Under the pieces are notes generated by a model. That model was not told the origin of the DNA, searched no databases, and saw nothing but the letters and a program-made list of their open reading frames with translations. Made by a program: the position numbers and the translations under genes. Below, in pieces: positions 16,024-24,768 of a stretch of DNA of 64,000 bases. Source of the stretch: Pokkaliibacter plantistimulans (GTDB lineage: Bacteria; Pseudomonadota; Gammaproteobacteria; Pseudomonadales; Balneatricaceae); assembly GCF_003194385.1 (NCBI RefSeq), contig NZ_LAPT01000001.1, forward strand, positions 1 through 64,000, written 5' to 3'. The stretch's first letter is position 1, and each line of letters opens with the position of its first letter.

Positions 16024-16422
16024 ATGGGCATCAAACAGATAGGTGAAACGATCATTGCGCCACGGCACAGGGCAAGCTGCCATTGTGGCGCCGTGGTGCT
16101 TGAGCTGGAACTGCCGGACGGCATCGAGCGGCCGATACGCTGCGATTGCTCCCTCTGCCGCCGCAAAGGCGCCATCATGGGGGCTATCCCCGTCAGTCGG
16201 CTGCATGTGCTGCAGGGGCAGGAGGTATTGCGCCTGTATCAGTTCCACAGTCACACCGCGAAGCACTATTTCTGCTCTGTCTGCGGTGTGTATACCCATC
16301 ATCAGCGACGTTCTGATCCGAACGAGTGTGGTTTCAATATTGGCTGTCTGGAAGGTGTTAACCCTTTCGAGCTGGGAGAGGTACCGGTCGCCAACGGGAC
16401 TCATCATCCTTCCGACCGTTAA
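16024..16422 (+). CDS. GFA/CENP-V-type zinc-binding protein
   Basis: 132-residue protein of the glutathione-dependent formaldehyde-activating-enzyme fold. Zinc ligands are visible as CHCGAVVLEL, RCDCSLCRRKGAIMG and YFCSVCGVYTHH. Many members have no tested activity, so formaldehyde handling is not claimed. It begins 24 bases after the Lrp-type gene and may be co-transcribed with it. Confidence 0.85.
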   Translation: MGIKQIGETIIAPRHRASCHCGAVVLELELPDGIERPIRCDCSLCRRKGAIMGAIPVSRLHVLQGQEVLRLYQFHSHTAKHYFCSVCGVYTHHQRRSDPNECGFNIGCLEGVNPFELGEVPVANGTHHPSDR

Positions 16423-16554
16423 GGGTTGACAGAGTGCGCTCACAACGCCATGGGCGACAGGGATGATGTCGCAAATGGCGATTTAACTCGCCAGCAGGCG
16501 TGTTACTCTGCTGCACTGTTTCCCTCTGAATACCACGGATCCATGGAGCCCATC

Positions 16555-17139
16555 ATGAGCCTCAAGGTGTTTTACAGCGCCCTGGCGATTGCCCTGACCT
16601 TTATTGCATACCTGCCTTATATCCGCTCCATCCACGATGGCCGCACCAAACCCCATGTATTCAGCTGGATCATCTGGGGGGTGACCACACTGGTGGTGGG
16701 GGTGGCGCAGTGGGTCGATAACGGTGGTGCGGGCTCATGGCCGATTGTGATTTCCGGCCTGTTGACCCTTTATGTCGCTGTTCTGGCCTTTACCAAACGC
16801 GGTGATTTTTCGGTCAGCCGCAGTGACTGGGTGTATTTCTGGCTGGCGATGTCATCGCTGCCGCTGTGGTATCTCACCGCTGACCCGTTAATTGCGGTCA
16901 TCATCCTGACGGTGGTGGAGATCTTTGGCTTCATGCCTTCCTTCCGCAAGGCCTACCTGCTGCCCCATGAAGAACGCCTGAGCTTTTTCATGATTCTGGC
17001 GATTCGCAACGGCATCTCGTTACTGGCTCTGGAACATTACTCACTGGTGACGATCCTGTTCCCGCTGGTGTCTGGCGGGCTCTGTGTGGCATTTTTTGCG
17101 CTGGTGGTAATGCGACGGCGCGAGCTTTCCATGCCGTAG
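16555..17139 (+). CDS. polytopic inner-membrane protein, function unknown
   Basis: 194 residues with about six or seven hydrophobic segments, starting MSLKVFYSALAIALTFIAYL. The pattern YLPYIRSIHDGRTKPHVFSWIIWG recalls small PQ-loop-like proteins, with a proline and glutamine-poor version of the motif, but I do not recognise a named family. The frame is open upstream to 16426; ATG 16555 has GGAG six bases before it. It shares a bidirectional terminator with malate synthase G. Confidence 0.75.
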   Translation: MSLKVFYSALAIALTFIAYLPYIRSIHDGRTKPHVFSWIIWGVTTLVVGVAQWVDNGGAGSWPIVISGLLTLYVAVLAFTKRGDFSVSRSDWVYFWLAMSSLPLWYLTADPLIAVIILTVVEIFGFMPSFRKAYLLPHEERLSFFMILAIRNGISLLALEHYSLVTILFPLVSGGLCVAFFALVVMRRRELSMP

Positions 17140-17152
17140 GCACATACAAAAC

Positions 17153-17171
17153 AGCCCGGATAATCCGGGCT
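17153..17171. terminator. bidirectional terminator
   Basis: AGCCCGGA, TAA, TCCGGGCT: perfect 8-bp stem between convergent genes, with GATTTGTTTC on the right and TGTTTTG on the minus-strand exit. Confidence 0.85.
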
Positions 17172-17196
17172 GATTTGTTTCTGTCAATCGCCGAAC

Positions 17197-19362
17197 TCAG
17201 GCATTGCCTTTGAGCTGTTTGCGATAGGCATGCAGTAAAGGCTCGGTGTAACCATTGGGCTGTGTGCATCCTTTGAACACCAGATCAGACGCTGCCTTGA
17301 AGGCAATGCCGTCATAGCCCGGTGCCATGGGCACATAGGCGCTGTCGTCTGCATTCTGCTGATCCACAATGGTGGCCATACGCTGCAGGGTTTCGACCAC
17401 CTGCGCTTCACTGCAGATACCGTGGCGCAGCCAGTTAGCCATGTGCTGGCTGGAAATACGCAGGGTGGCGCGGTCTTCCATCAGGCCGACATTGTTGATG
17501 TCAGGCACTTTCGAGCAGCCTACGCCCTGATCCACCCAGCGCACCACATAACCGAGCAAGCCCTGCGCGTTGTTGTCCAGCTCGGCCTGAATGATGTCGG
17601 CACTAAGCTGATAATTGCCCAGCAGGGGTGGGGTGAGGATGTCATCCAGACTGGCCATCGGCCGGCTTTTCAGCTGCTCCTGACGGGCCGCAACAGAGAC
17701 CTGATGATAATGCGTGGCGTGCAGTGTAGCGGCTGTGGGAGAAGGCACCCAGGCACAGCTGGCGCCTGCTTCAGGATGCGCCTGCTTGCTGGCCAGCATA
17801 TCTGCCATGCTGTCAGGTTTGGCCCACATGCCTTTGCCGATCTGGGCTTTGCCCTGCAGGCCGCAGGCCAGGCCGACATCGACGTTGCGATTTTCGTAAG
17901 CCTTGATCCAGGGTTCAGCCTTGATCAGCTCCTTGGGCAGGAAGGGGCCTGCTTCCATGCTGGTATGAATTTCATCGCCGGTGCGATCAAGGAAGCCGGT
18001 ATTGATAAACACCAGACGCTCTTTGACGGCGCGGATACATTCCGCCAGATTGGCTGTGGTACGGCGCTCCTCGTCCATCACCCCGACCTTGACGGTATAG
18101 GCGGGCAGGCCCAGCGCGTCTTCGACCAGCGAGAACAGATCATTGGTCAGGGCGGCTTCGGCAGGGCCATGCATCTTGGGTTTCACCACGTAGATGCTGC
18201 CACTGCGGCTGTTACTCACCCGGCCCAGACCTTTGAGGTCATGCATGGCGCTGGCAACCGTGACCATGGCATCGAGCATGCCTTCGAAAATGTCATTGCC
18301 GTCAGCGTCCAGCACGGCATCGGTGGTCATCAGGTGGCCCACATTACGCACCAGCAGCAGGCTGCGACCGTGCAGGGTGAGGGTGGAGCCATCGACGGCG
18401 GTGAAGTGACGGTCGCTGTTCATGCGTCGTGTCATGTCCTTGCCACCCTTGCTGAAGGTTTCCTCAAGGTCACCCTTCATCAGTCCCAGCCAGTTGCGGT
18501 AGACCAGCACCTTGTCTGCTGCATCGACAGCGGCAACGGAGTCTTCGCAGTCCTGAATGGTGGAGATGGCTGACTCCAGCACGATGTCCTTGATGCCAGC
18601 ATCACTGAGACGACCAACAGGATTGAGCGGGTCAATCTTCAGCTCGATGTGCAGGCCGTTGTTCTGGAACAGGAAGCTGTTGTCTCCGTAACCGACCCAT
18701 TGAGTAGGCGTGGCGAGCTGTGTCTGCTGGCCATTCTTCAGGGTGATCAGTAGCTGAGCGGTTCCGCCCGTATCAGTGCGGCTGTAGCTTTTGACATCCG
18801 CATGGCTGCCTTCTGCCAGTGGCAGGGCGGTATCAAGGAAGGTGTGGGTCCACTCAATCACGCGGCGGGCGCGGACGGGGTTGAAACCCTGATTACGTTC
18901 GCAGCCCTGGCCCTCACCGATAACGTCGGTGCCGTACAGGGCATCGTACAGGCTACCCCAGCGGGCGTTGGCTGCATTGAGGGAAAAGCGGGCATTGCTG
19001 AGGGGGACCACCAGTTGCGGGCCAGCAATAGTGGCGATTTCCGCATCTACCTGAGTGGTGCTGATACTGAACGGAGCACCAGCTTCGACCAGATAACCGA
19101 TGTCCTGCAGAAAGCGGCGGTAGGCTGCCAGATCAAATGGCTGGCCTGAACGAGCCTGCCACCAGGCATCAAGCCTGGCCTGAATATCATCACGCTGTTG
19201 CAGCAGATGGCGATTGACCGGACCCAGCGTGGTCACAATGCGCTCCAGCCCTGCCCAGAATTGCTCCTCGCTGACCCCGGTGCCTGGCAGTACTTCTGTG
19301 GCGATCAGGTCATCCAAAATAGCAGCGACCTGCAGGCCGCCCCGCTGAACCCGGTTATTCAT
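17197..19362 (-). CDS. glcB: malate synthase G
   Basis: Condenses glyoxylate with acetyl-CoA to malate in the cytoplasm. 721 residues from ATG 19362, as in E. coli GlcB (723). The frame is open to 19497, but [14 protein letters not shown] at 19362 is preceded by GAGGTGAG and matches family N-termini. Type-G features include the long insert domain and blocks such as [21 protein letters not shown] and [20 protein letters not shown]. It is monocistronic. Its neighbours suggest a use in C2/C3 acid metabolism, together with the DMSP and LrgAB genes on the other side. Confidence 0.95.
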   Translation of the reverse strand: MNNRVQRGGLQVAAILDDLIATEVLPGTGVSEEQFWAGLERIVTTLGPVNRHLLQQRDDIQARLDAWWQARSGQPFDLAAYRRFLQDIGYLVEAGAPFSISTTQVDAEIATIAGPQLVVPLSNARFSLNAANARWGSLYDALYGTDVIGEGQGCERNQGFNPVRARRVIEWTHTFLDTALPLAEGSHADVKSYSRTDTGGTAQLLITLKNGQQTQLATPTQWVGYGDNSFLFQNNGLHIELKIDPLNPVGRLSDAGIKDIVLESAISTIQDCEDSVAAVDAADKVLVYRNWLGLMKGDLEETFSKGGKDMTRRMNSDRHFTAVDGSTLTLHGRSLLLVRNVGHLMTTDAVLDADGNDIFEGMLDAMVTVASAMHDLKGLGRVSNSRSGSIYVVKPKMHGPAEAALTNDLFSLVEDALGLPAYTVKVGVMDEERRTTANLAECIRAVKERLVFINTGFLDRTGDEIHTSMEAGPFLPKELIKAEPWIKAYENRNVDVGLACGLQGKAQIGKGMWAKPDSMADMLASKQAHPEAGASCAWVPSPTAATLHATHYHQVSVAARQEQLKSRPMASLDDILTPPLLGNYQLSADIIQAELDNNAQGLLGYVVRWVDQGVGCSKVPDINNVGLMEDRATLRISSQHMANWLRHGICSEAQVVETLQRMATIVDQQNADDSAYVPMAPGYDGIAFKAASDLVFKGCTQPNGYTEPLLHAYRKQLKGNA

Positions 19363-19656
19363 ACTCACCTCATGCTGATTGCCCGGAACCGCTGTCTCGC
19401 TACTGCCAGGTCGCGACAGTGAACGACTGGCAAAACAGGGTTTGTGGGCGATGGTTAGAGTCTGTCTGGATAAAATTTGTGCAGGTGCACCATGCATATC
19501 TAGACCATGATCTACTTATCGTGCGAGGTGTAAATACGACATTATTGTGAGTTGTGGCGGACTATGGGGGGCAGCACAGAACGATACTGGGCTTCACCTG
19601 CCGCTAATCAGTGAAGTGAACAAAGAACGTTCCGGGAAGTGAAGGGAGAGATCAAG

Positions 19657-20022
19657 GTGCTGGGTGGATTTGTAATTCTGCTGGGATGTCAGCTGATCGG
19701 TGAGCTACTGGTGCGCTCACTGGATCTGCCTTTTCCCAGTCCGGTAGTAGGGATGATCCTGCTGCTGATCGGTCTGATGATCTATGGTGAGGTGCCGGAG
19801 GGGCTGCGTGTGGTAGCCGAAGGTCTGCTCAGGCATCTGTCGCTGCTGTTTGTGCCGGCTGGGGTAGGTCTGATGGTGCATTTCAAGCTGATTCAGGCGG
19901 ACTGGCTGAGCATCGCACTGGCTTTGCTGATCAGCTCGGTGCTGACCATTGTGATTGCGGCACTGGTCATGGGGCGGATGATGAGCAAAGACGGGGAGGG
20001 CAAGCATGGATCGGCTGACTGA
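19657..20022 (+). CDS. LrgA/CidA-family membrane protein
   Basis: About 121 residues with four hydrophobic helices; the block PSPVVGMILLLIGLMI and the later LFVPAGVGLMVHF are hallmarks of LrgA/CidA. GTG 19657 has AAGGGAG seven bases upstream; GTG 19639 is in frame but overlaps that site. It overlaps lrgB by 17 bases. These pairs were first described as holin-like, but bacterial and plant relatives (PLGG1, the plastid glycolate/glycerate carrier) act in small organic acid transport, which fits malate synthase G next door. Confidence 0.88.
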   Translation: MLGGFVILLGCQLIGELLVRSLDLPFPSPVVGMILLLIGLMIYGEVPEGLRVVAEGLLRHLSLLFVPAGVGLMVHFKLIQADWLSIALALLISSVLTIVIAALVMGRMMSKDGEGKHGSAD

Positions 20023-20722
20023 TCTCTGGCTGTATCTGGCGGCTAGCCCCCTGTTATGGCTGACGCTAACCCTGATCGTGTTCATGTTTGCTCTGTGGCT
20101 GAACCGGCTGGCCAAGGGGTCGCCCTTACTGCACCCAGTGCTGGTTTCCATGGCGATCATCATCAGCATTCTGACCCTGACCGGCATCAGCTATAACCAG
20201 TATTTCGAGGGAGCTCAGTTCGTGCACTTCCTGCTTGGGCCGGCGACTGTGGCTCTGGCAGTGCCTCTCTATGATCATCTGGCTAAGGTGCGGGAAATCA
20301 TGGCCCTGTTGCTGGTCACCTGTGTCAGCGGTGCTCTGGTGGCGGCCATGAGTGCGGCTGGCGTGGCTCTGCTGATGGGCAGCATGCCGGAGACGGTGAT
20401 GTCGATCATGCCCAAATCCGTGACGTCACCGATAGCCATGGGGATATCGGAAAAGATCGGAGGTTATCCGTCGTTGACCTCTGGTCTGGTGCTGATTACC
20501 GGAACGTTAGGGTGCTTTGTTGCTCCTCCTTTGTTCAGGTTGATGAACATTGAAGACCACAAGATAAGAGGCTTTGTACTAGGCGTCTCGTCCCATGGCA
20601 TTGGCACGGCCCTGGCTTTTGAAATCAGTGCTCTGGCAGGGGCTTTTGCGGGGCTGGCCATCGGCATGACGGGTGTAGTGAGTGCGATTCTTATCCCTCT
20701 GATGGCCAGAATGCTGTCGTGA
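20006..20722 (+). CDS. LrgB/CidB-family membrane protein
   Basis: 238 residues with about seven hydrophobic segments. The central blocks LLGPATVALAVPLY and KSVTSPIAMGISEKIGG, and the later GVSSHGIGTALAF, are typical of LrgB. ATG 20006 lies inside the end of the LrgA gene, so the two are translationally coupled. Likely works with the LrgA partner in the inner membrane; substrate unknown. Confidence 0.92.
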   Translation: MDRLTDLWLYLAASPLLWLTLTLIVFMFALWLNRLAKGSPLLHPVLVSMAIIISILTLTGISYNQYFEGAQFVHFLLGPATVALAVPLYDHLAKVREIMALLLVTCVSGALVAAMSAAGVALLMGSMPETVMSIMPKSVTSPIAMGISEKIGGYPSLTSGLVLITGTLGCFVAPPLFRLMNIEDHKIRGFVLGVSSHGIGTALAFEISALAGAFAGLAIGMTGVVSAILIPLMARMLS

Positions 20723-20745
20723 CCCTGGCGGGATAAGTGGCCATC

Positions 20746-20774
20746 GAACTGCAGAGTGCATCGATCTGCAGTTC
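20746..20774. terminator. hairpin between convergent lrgB and dddR
   Basis: GAACTGCAGA (20746-20755) and TCTGCAGTTC (20765-20774) form a perfect 10-bp stem, 9-base loop, placed between two convergent stop codons. No T-run on either side. Confidence 0.45.
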
Positions 20775-20803
20775 TGTCCGCTCCTTCTTGCCGTGGTGGC
20801 TGA

Positions 20804-21703
20804 TCAGCTGTTCAGGTGAGCATCCATGGCTTCCTGTACTAGCCAGGCTCTGAACTTCTCCGCATTGTGGGAAATACTGTGCTGTGAGGGATAAACCAGA
20901 TAAAACGCCTCTTGCGTTGCAAATTGTTCTGCAAAGGGAGCAATCAGAAGCTGGCTCTGTAGCAGGTTGCTGATAAGTGATGTCCTGCCGAGAGCAATTC
21001 CATGGCCGAGCGAGGCCATCTGCAGTGCCGAAATGAGAGTGTCAAAATGGACATGGCTGGCAATAACGAGGTCGTCATTGCCAGTCTGACTCAGCCAGTA
21101 TCCCCAGCCTTCCTTGTACCCCGCAACATGCAGCAATGTGTACTCTGCTAACTGCCCGATGTGTGCAGGTGGTGCCTTGCCGTTGACGTTGTGGCCACAG
21201 ACCGGGACCAGATGATCCCACGTCAGGCGCTCTGATGTCAGTCCTTGCCAGTTACCAAGGCCATGACGGATATCCAGATCAGAGTCCCATTTCCGTTCTT
21301 CAATCCAGATACTGCTGGGAAAGTTCAACCGCACATCCGGGTGCAACGCATAAAAGCGATGCAGACGGGGTGCCAGCCAGTGCGTAAAGAACACCAGATT
21401 GACTTTGACCGTGACCGCCTTGGCAACGCCCTGCCCGAATATTTCATCGGTGACTGCGGCCAGGCGTTCGATGGCGTCTCGTACAGGTGGGAGATAGGAC
21501 TTTCCTGCATCCGTTAGCTCGAGCCCACGCGGCAAGCGTTTGAATAAGGTCGCGCCAAGTTGTGTTTCCAGCCCCTTCACTTGCTGGCTGATGGCGGCCT
21601 GCGTCAGGTTAAGCTCTGTGGCGGCGAGGGTGAAGTTGAGGTGGCGTGCGGAAGCTTCAAAAGAGCGTAGCCAATTAAGCGGCGGGAGGCGTTTTTTACT
21701 CAC
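20804..21703 (-). CDS. dddR: LysR-type regulator DddR of the DMSP genes
   Basis: 299 residues, GcvA-like: the N-terminus MSKKRLPPLNWLRSFEASAR leads into a helix-turn-helix with TLAATELNLTQAAISQQVKGLE, followed by a substrate-binding domain. GTG 21703 is preferred because family N-termini start here and a GAG lies seven bases upstream; TTG 21715 is in frame without a ribosome site. It follows dddC on the same strand, the position of dddR in Marinomonas sp. MWYL1. There DddR activates dddD in response to DMSP; the same role is inferred here. Confidence 0.82.
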   Translation of the reverse strand: MSKKRLPPLNWLRSFEASARHLNFTLAATELNLTQAAISQQVKGLETQLGATLFKRLPRGLELTDAGKSYLPPVRDAIERLAAVTDEIFGQGVAKAVTVKVNLVFFTHWLAPRLHRFYALHPDVRLNFPSSIWIEERKWDSDLDIRHGLGNWQGLTSERLTWDHLVPVCGHNVNGKAPPAHIGQLAEYTLLHVAGYKEGWGYWLSQTGNDDLVIASHVHFDTLISALQMASLGHGIALGRTSLISNLLQSQLLIAPFAEQFATQEAFYLVYPSQHSISHNAEKFRAWLVQEAMDAHLNS

Positions 21704-21875
21704 TTGAATACTCAACTGCTATGGCGGGTGCTGAAAAAATCAAGCGCCATATATCGCAATATGGCTGTGCTCAGGCGTGATTGTGACTGTCATTGACTGG
21801 TGCGCAAGGGCTGGATGAAACGAACGGCCGAGAAGCTGCTCATCCTGACACCACTGAGCCGTGTAAGGCCGATCT

Positions 21876-21928
21876 GACTGCCAGCCAGACTCACTCTCGC
21901 GAGTGAGTTTTCTATCTGTCTGGCAGTC
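21876..21928. terminator. nested hairpin between dddC and dddR
   Basis: The outer arms GACTGCCAG (21876-21884) and CTGGCAGTC (21920-21928) enclose inner arms ACTCACTC (21889-21896) and GAGTGAGT (21901-21908). It begins 15 bases beyond the dddC stop. A short T-run lies on the plus-strand side only. It could separate or attenuate dddR from the upstream genes. Confidence 0.5.
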
Positions 21929-21942
21929 AAACTTCAATCTGC

Positions 21943-23439
21943 TTATTTCATGGTCGGCATGGAGAACTCAACACCCTCGCGAACGCCTGCACTGGGCCAA
22001 CGCTGTGTAATGGTTTTACGTCGGGTATAGAAACGAACGGCATCGGGTCCATAAGCTGACAGGTCACCAAACAGTGAGCGTTTCCAACCGCCAAAACTGT
22101 GGTAAGCCACAGGGACAGGTAGAGGCACGTTGATGCCAACCATACCCACCAGAATATGATCAGAGAAATAACGGGCCGCTTCACCATCACGGGTGAAAAT
22201 ACAGGTGCCGTTACCGTACTCATGGGCATTGATCAGATCCATTGCTTCCTGCATGGTCTTGACCCGAACGACCTGCAACACAGGGCCGAAAATTTCGTTT
22301 TTGTAGCTGTGCATTTCTGGAGAAACATGGTCGATCAGGGTGCCGCCGACAAAGAATCCCTGCTCATGACCACAGACCTCAATGTGCCGTCCATCGACGA
22401 CAACATGGGCTCCCTGCTGCTCGGCGCTATCGATAAATCCCAGTACTTTTTGTTGATGCTCACGGGTTATTACCGGGCCAAAGTCATTGTGGCTGTCAGT
22501 ATAGGCGCCGACCTTCAGGCTGCTCATAGCCGCCTGCATCCCGGCAATGAGCCTGTCGGCAGTGGCATCGCCCACGGCAACCGCCACAGACAAGGCCATG
22601 CAGCGCTCACCCGAGGAACCAAAAGCAGCACCAATCAGCTGATTGACGGTGTTGTCCATGTCGGCATCAGGCATGACGATAGCGTGGTTTTTAGCACCGC
22701 CTAATGCCTGGCAACGCTTACCATTGGCAGTGGCCGTTGCGTAGATGTATTCAGCGATCGGGGTTGAGCCAACGAAGCTCACAGCCTGTACTCGTTTGTC
22801 GTGCAGCAAGGTGTCCACGGCTTCTTTATCACCGTTGACAACGTTCATGACGCCGTCCGGCAGCCCGGCTTCTTGCAGCAACTGCGCAATAAACAGTGTA
22901 GAAGAAGGGTCGCGCTCTGATGGCTTGAGAACAAAGGTGTTACCGCATACCAGTGCCATGGGGAACATCCACAGCGGCACCATCACAGGGAAATTGAAAG
23001 GTGTAATCCCTGCCACGACGCCCAGTGGCTGAAACTCGCTCCAGGAGTCAATGTTGGGGCCGACATGACGGCTGTGCTCGCCTTTGAGCAGTTCAGGGGC
23101 ACCGCAGGCGTATTCCACATTCTCGATACCACGTTGTAACTCACCCATCGCGTCGTGGCTGATCTTGCCATGCTCTTCGCCGATCAGTTCAGCAATCCTG
23201 GTGGCGTTCTGCTCGAGCAGTTCCTTGAAGCGAAACATGATACGAGCGCGTTTGATTGCAGGGGTATTGCGCCAGGCGGGATAGGCCTGATGGGCGGCTG
23301 CGATAGCGCTCTCGACGGTCGCGACGGAGGCCAGACTTACCTGTCGCGCGACTGCGCCGGTTGCTGGATTGTAGATGCTTTGCTGGCGCTGGCCTTCGTG
23401 CACCATGTGTCCATTGATCAAATGACCCAAGGTTTCCAT
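21943..23439 (-). CDS. dddC: malonate/methylmalonate-semialdehyde dehydrogenase-type DddC
   Basis: CoA-acylating aldehyde dehydrogenase, 498 residues from ATG 23439 (GAGGA eight bases upstream; a TTG at 23454 lacks support). It belongs to the MmsA group: GVVAGITPFNFPVMVPLWMF, FVGSTPIAEYIY and the catalytic cysteine in FGSSGERCMALSVAV. In the DMSP pathway it converts malonate semialdehyde to acetyl-CoA and CO2. Outside this context it would be called mmsA, and valine or inositol catabolism would be the alternative; the dddB, dddT and dddD neighbours decide the assignment. Confidence 0.88.
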   Translation of the reverse strand: METLGHLINGHMVHEGQRQQSIYNPATGAVARQVSLASVATVESAIAAAHQAYPAWRNTPAIKRARIMFRFKELLEQNATRIAELIGEEHGKISHDAMGELQRGIENVEYACGAPELLKGEHSRHVGPNIDSWSEFQPLGVVAGITPFNFPVMVPLWMFPMALVCGNTFVLKPSERDPSSTLFIAQLLQEAGLPDGVMNVVNGDKEAVDTLLHDKRVQAVSFVGSTPIAEYIYATATANGKRCQALGGAKNHAIVMPDADMDNTVNQLIGAAFGSSGERCMALSVAVAVGDATADRLIAGMQAAMSSLKVGAYTDSHNDFGPVITREHQQKVLGFIDSAEQQGAHVVVDGRHIEVCGHEQGFFVGGTLIDHVSPEMHSYKNEIFGPVLQVVRVKTMQEAMDLINAHEYGNGTCIFTRDGEAARYFSDHILVGMVGINVPLPVPVAYHSFGGWKRSLFGDLSAYGPDAVRFYTRRKTITQRWPSAGVREGVEFSMPTMK

Positions 23440-23513
23440 TGTTATTTTCCTCAAGAGGGGTTGTTGTGCTGATTAATGCGCAGTGAACAGGTACTAACTG
23501 CTTCGCTTGTGAC

Positions 23514-24671
23514 TCACCAAAGTTCGCTATAGAGAGCAATGATTTCTTCTGCACTCGGTACACGAGGGTTGTTGCCCGGAGAGCCAGATGCCAGAGCCTG
23601 CTCCGCCATGGTGGGCATCAGTTCAAAGAACTTATGCCGATCGATACCGAAGGCTTCGGGGCTTGGCACATGCAACTCACGATTCAGGGCGACCAGTTCA
23701 TCAAGGAGCTTTTGATTGGCGGTACTGTCATCGTCATTGCTATCAGCAACGCCAATGGCGCGAGCACAGTCAGCGTAGCGATCAGCCGCGGCGGGTATGG
23801 AATAGGCGGTCACACGGGGCAGCAGCATGGCGTTGGACAGGCCATGGGGTACATGGAAGAAAGCCCCAATGGGACGGCTCATGCCATGCACGAGCGCTAC
23901 AGAGGCATTGGAGAAGGCGACACCAGCCAGTGTAGAGCCAAGCATCATCGCCTCACGTGCTGCTGCATTCTTACCGTCGTGATAAGCCTGACGAAGATTA
24001 GGGCCGATCAGGCGCATTGCTGCCAGGGCCTGAGCATCGCTGAAGGGATTGGCCTTTTTGCTCACGTAGGCTTCCATGGCATGGGTCAGTGCATCAATAC
24101 CTGTATCCGCCGTGATTCTGGGTGGCAGGCTCAGAGTGAGCTCGTAGTCCACAAGTGCTGCCATTGGCATAAAGCCAAGACCGACACAGAGCATTTTTTC
24201 ATCTCTGGTTTCATCGGTAATGATGGTGAACCGGGTGACCTCTGAGCCCGTTCCTGCTGTTGTTGGAATAGCTATGACTGGCAATCCTGCTTCATTGACA
24301 ATACGGGGGAATTTGTAGTCCCGCATTTCTCCACCAAATTTGGCGAGAATGGCAATTGCTTTGGCACTATCAATAGGACTGCCACCACCTAAAGCAATGA
24401 TGCTGTCGTAATTACCTGATTTGGCTTTTTCTACACCAGCAAGAATAGATGCCATCGTAGGTTCGGGGACGGTATCTGAAAATACATCAGCTGTAATATC
24501 GTGCTCTGCGAGTAGCCTCTCGATATGTGCTGCATATTCAAGTTTAACCATCATATTGTCAGTCACAATAAGAGGTCTGGAACAGTTTAATGAGTGGAGT
24601 GTGGATGTTATTTGCTGAATCGCTCCACCACCGATCTGCATAAGGCGCGGAAGAACTATTTGTGATGACAT
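23514..24671 (-). CDS. dddB: iron-type alcohol dehydrogenase DddB
   Basis: 385-residue group III alcohol dehydrogenase. The NAD site GGGSPIDSAKA, TTAGTGSE and metal ligands in DALTHAMEAYVS and HGMSRPIGAFFHVPHG are present. Expected role: oxidation of 3-hydroxypropionate (from DMSP) to malonate semialdehyde, the substrate of DddC. ATG 24671 has AAGGA six bases upstream and is preferred over ATG 24677. It is 74 bases upstream of dddC and downstream of dddT on one transcript. Confidence 0.88.
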   Translation of the reverse strand: MSSQIVLPRLMQIGGGAIQQITSTLHSLNCSRPLIVTDNMMVKLEYAAHIERLLAEHDITADVFSDTVPEPTMASILAGVEKAKSGNYDSIIALGGGSPIDSAKAIAILAKFGGEMRDYKFPRIVNEAGLPVIAIPTTAGTGSEVTRFTIITDETRDEKMLCVGLGFMPMAALVDYELTLSLPPRITADTGIDALTHAMEAYVSKKANPFSDAQALAAMRLIGPNLRQAYHDGKNAAAREAMMLGSTLAGVAFSNASVALVHGMSRPIGAFFHVPHGLSNAMLLPRVTAYSIPAAADRYADCARAIGVADSNDDDSTANQKLLDELVALNRELHVPSPEAFGIDRHKFFELMPTMAEQALASGSPGNNPRVPSAEEIIALYSELW

Positions 24672-24768
24672 GACCATTCCTTATAAGTGGATACGGCTAG
24701 TAGGTATAAGGTGCTGAAAAAGTGCTGGTATTGTCAGGATGGATAAAACCATCCTGACACAACGTTCT

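Noticed and set aside
17422-18573. 383-codon plus-strand frame across malate synthase G
   Set aside because: Antisense to glcB; composition typical of a mirror frame of a GC-rich gene.
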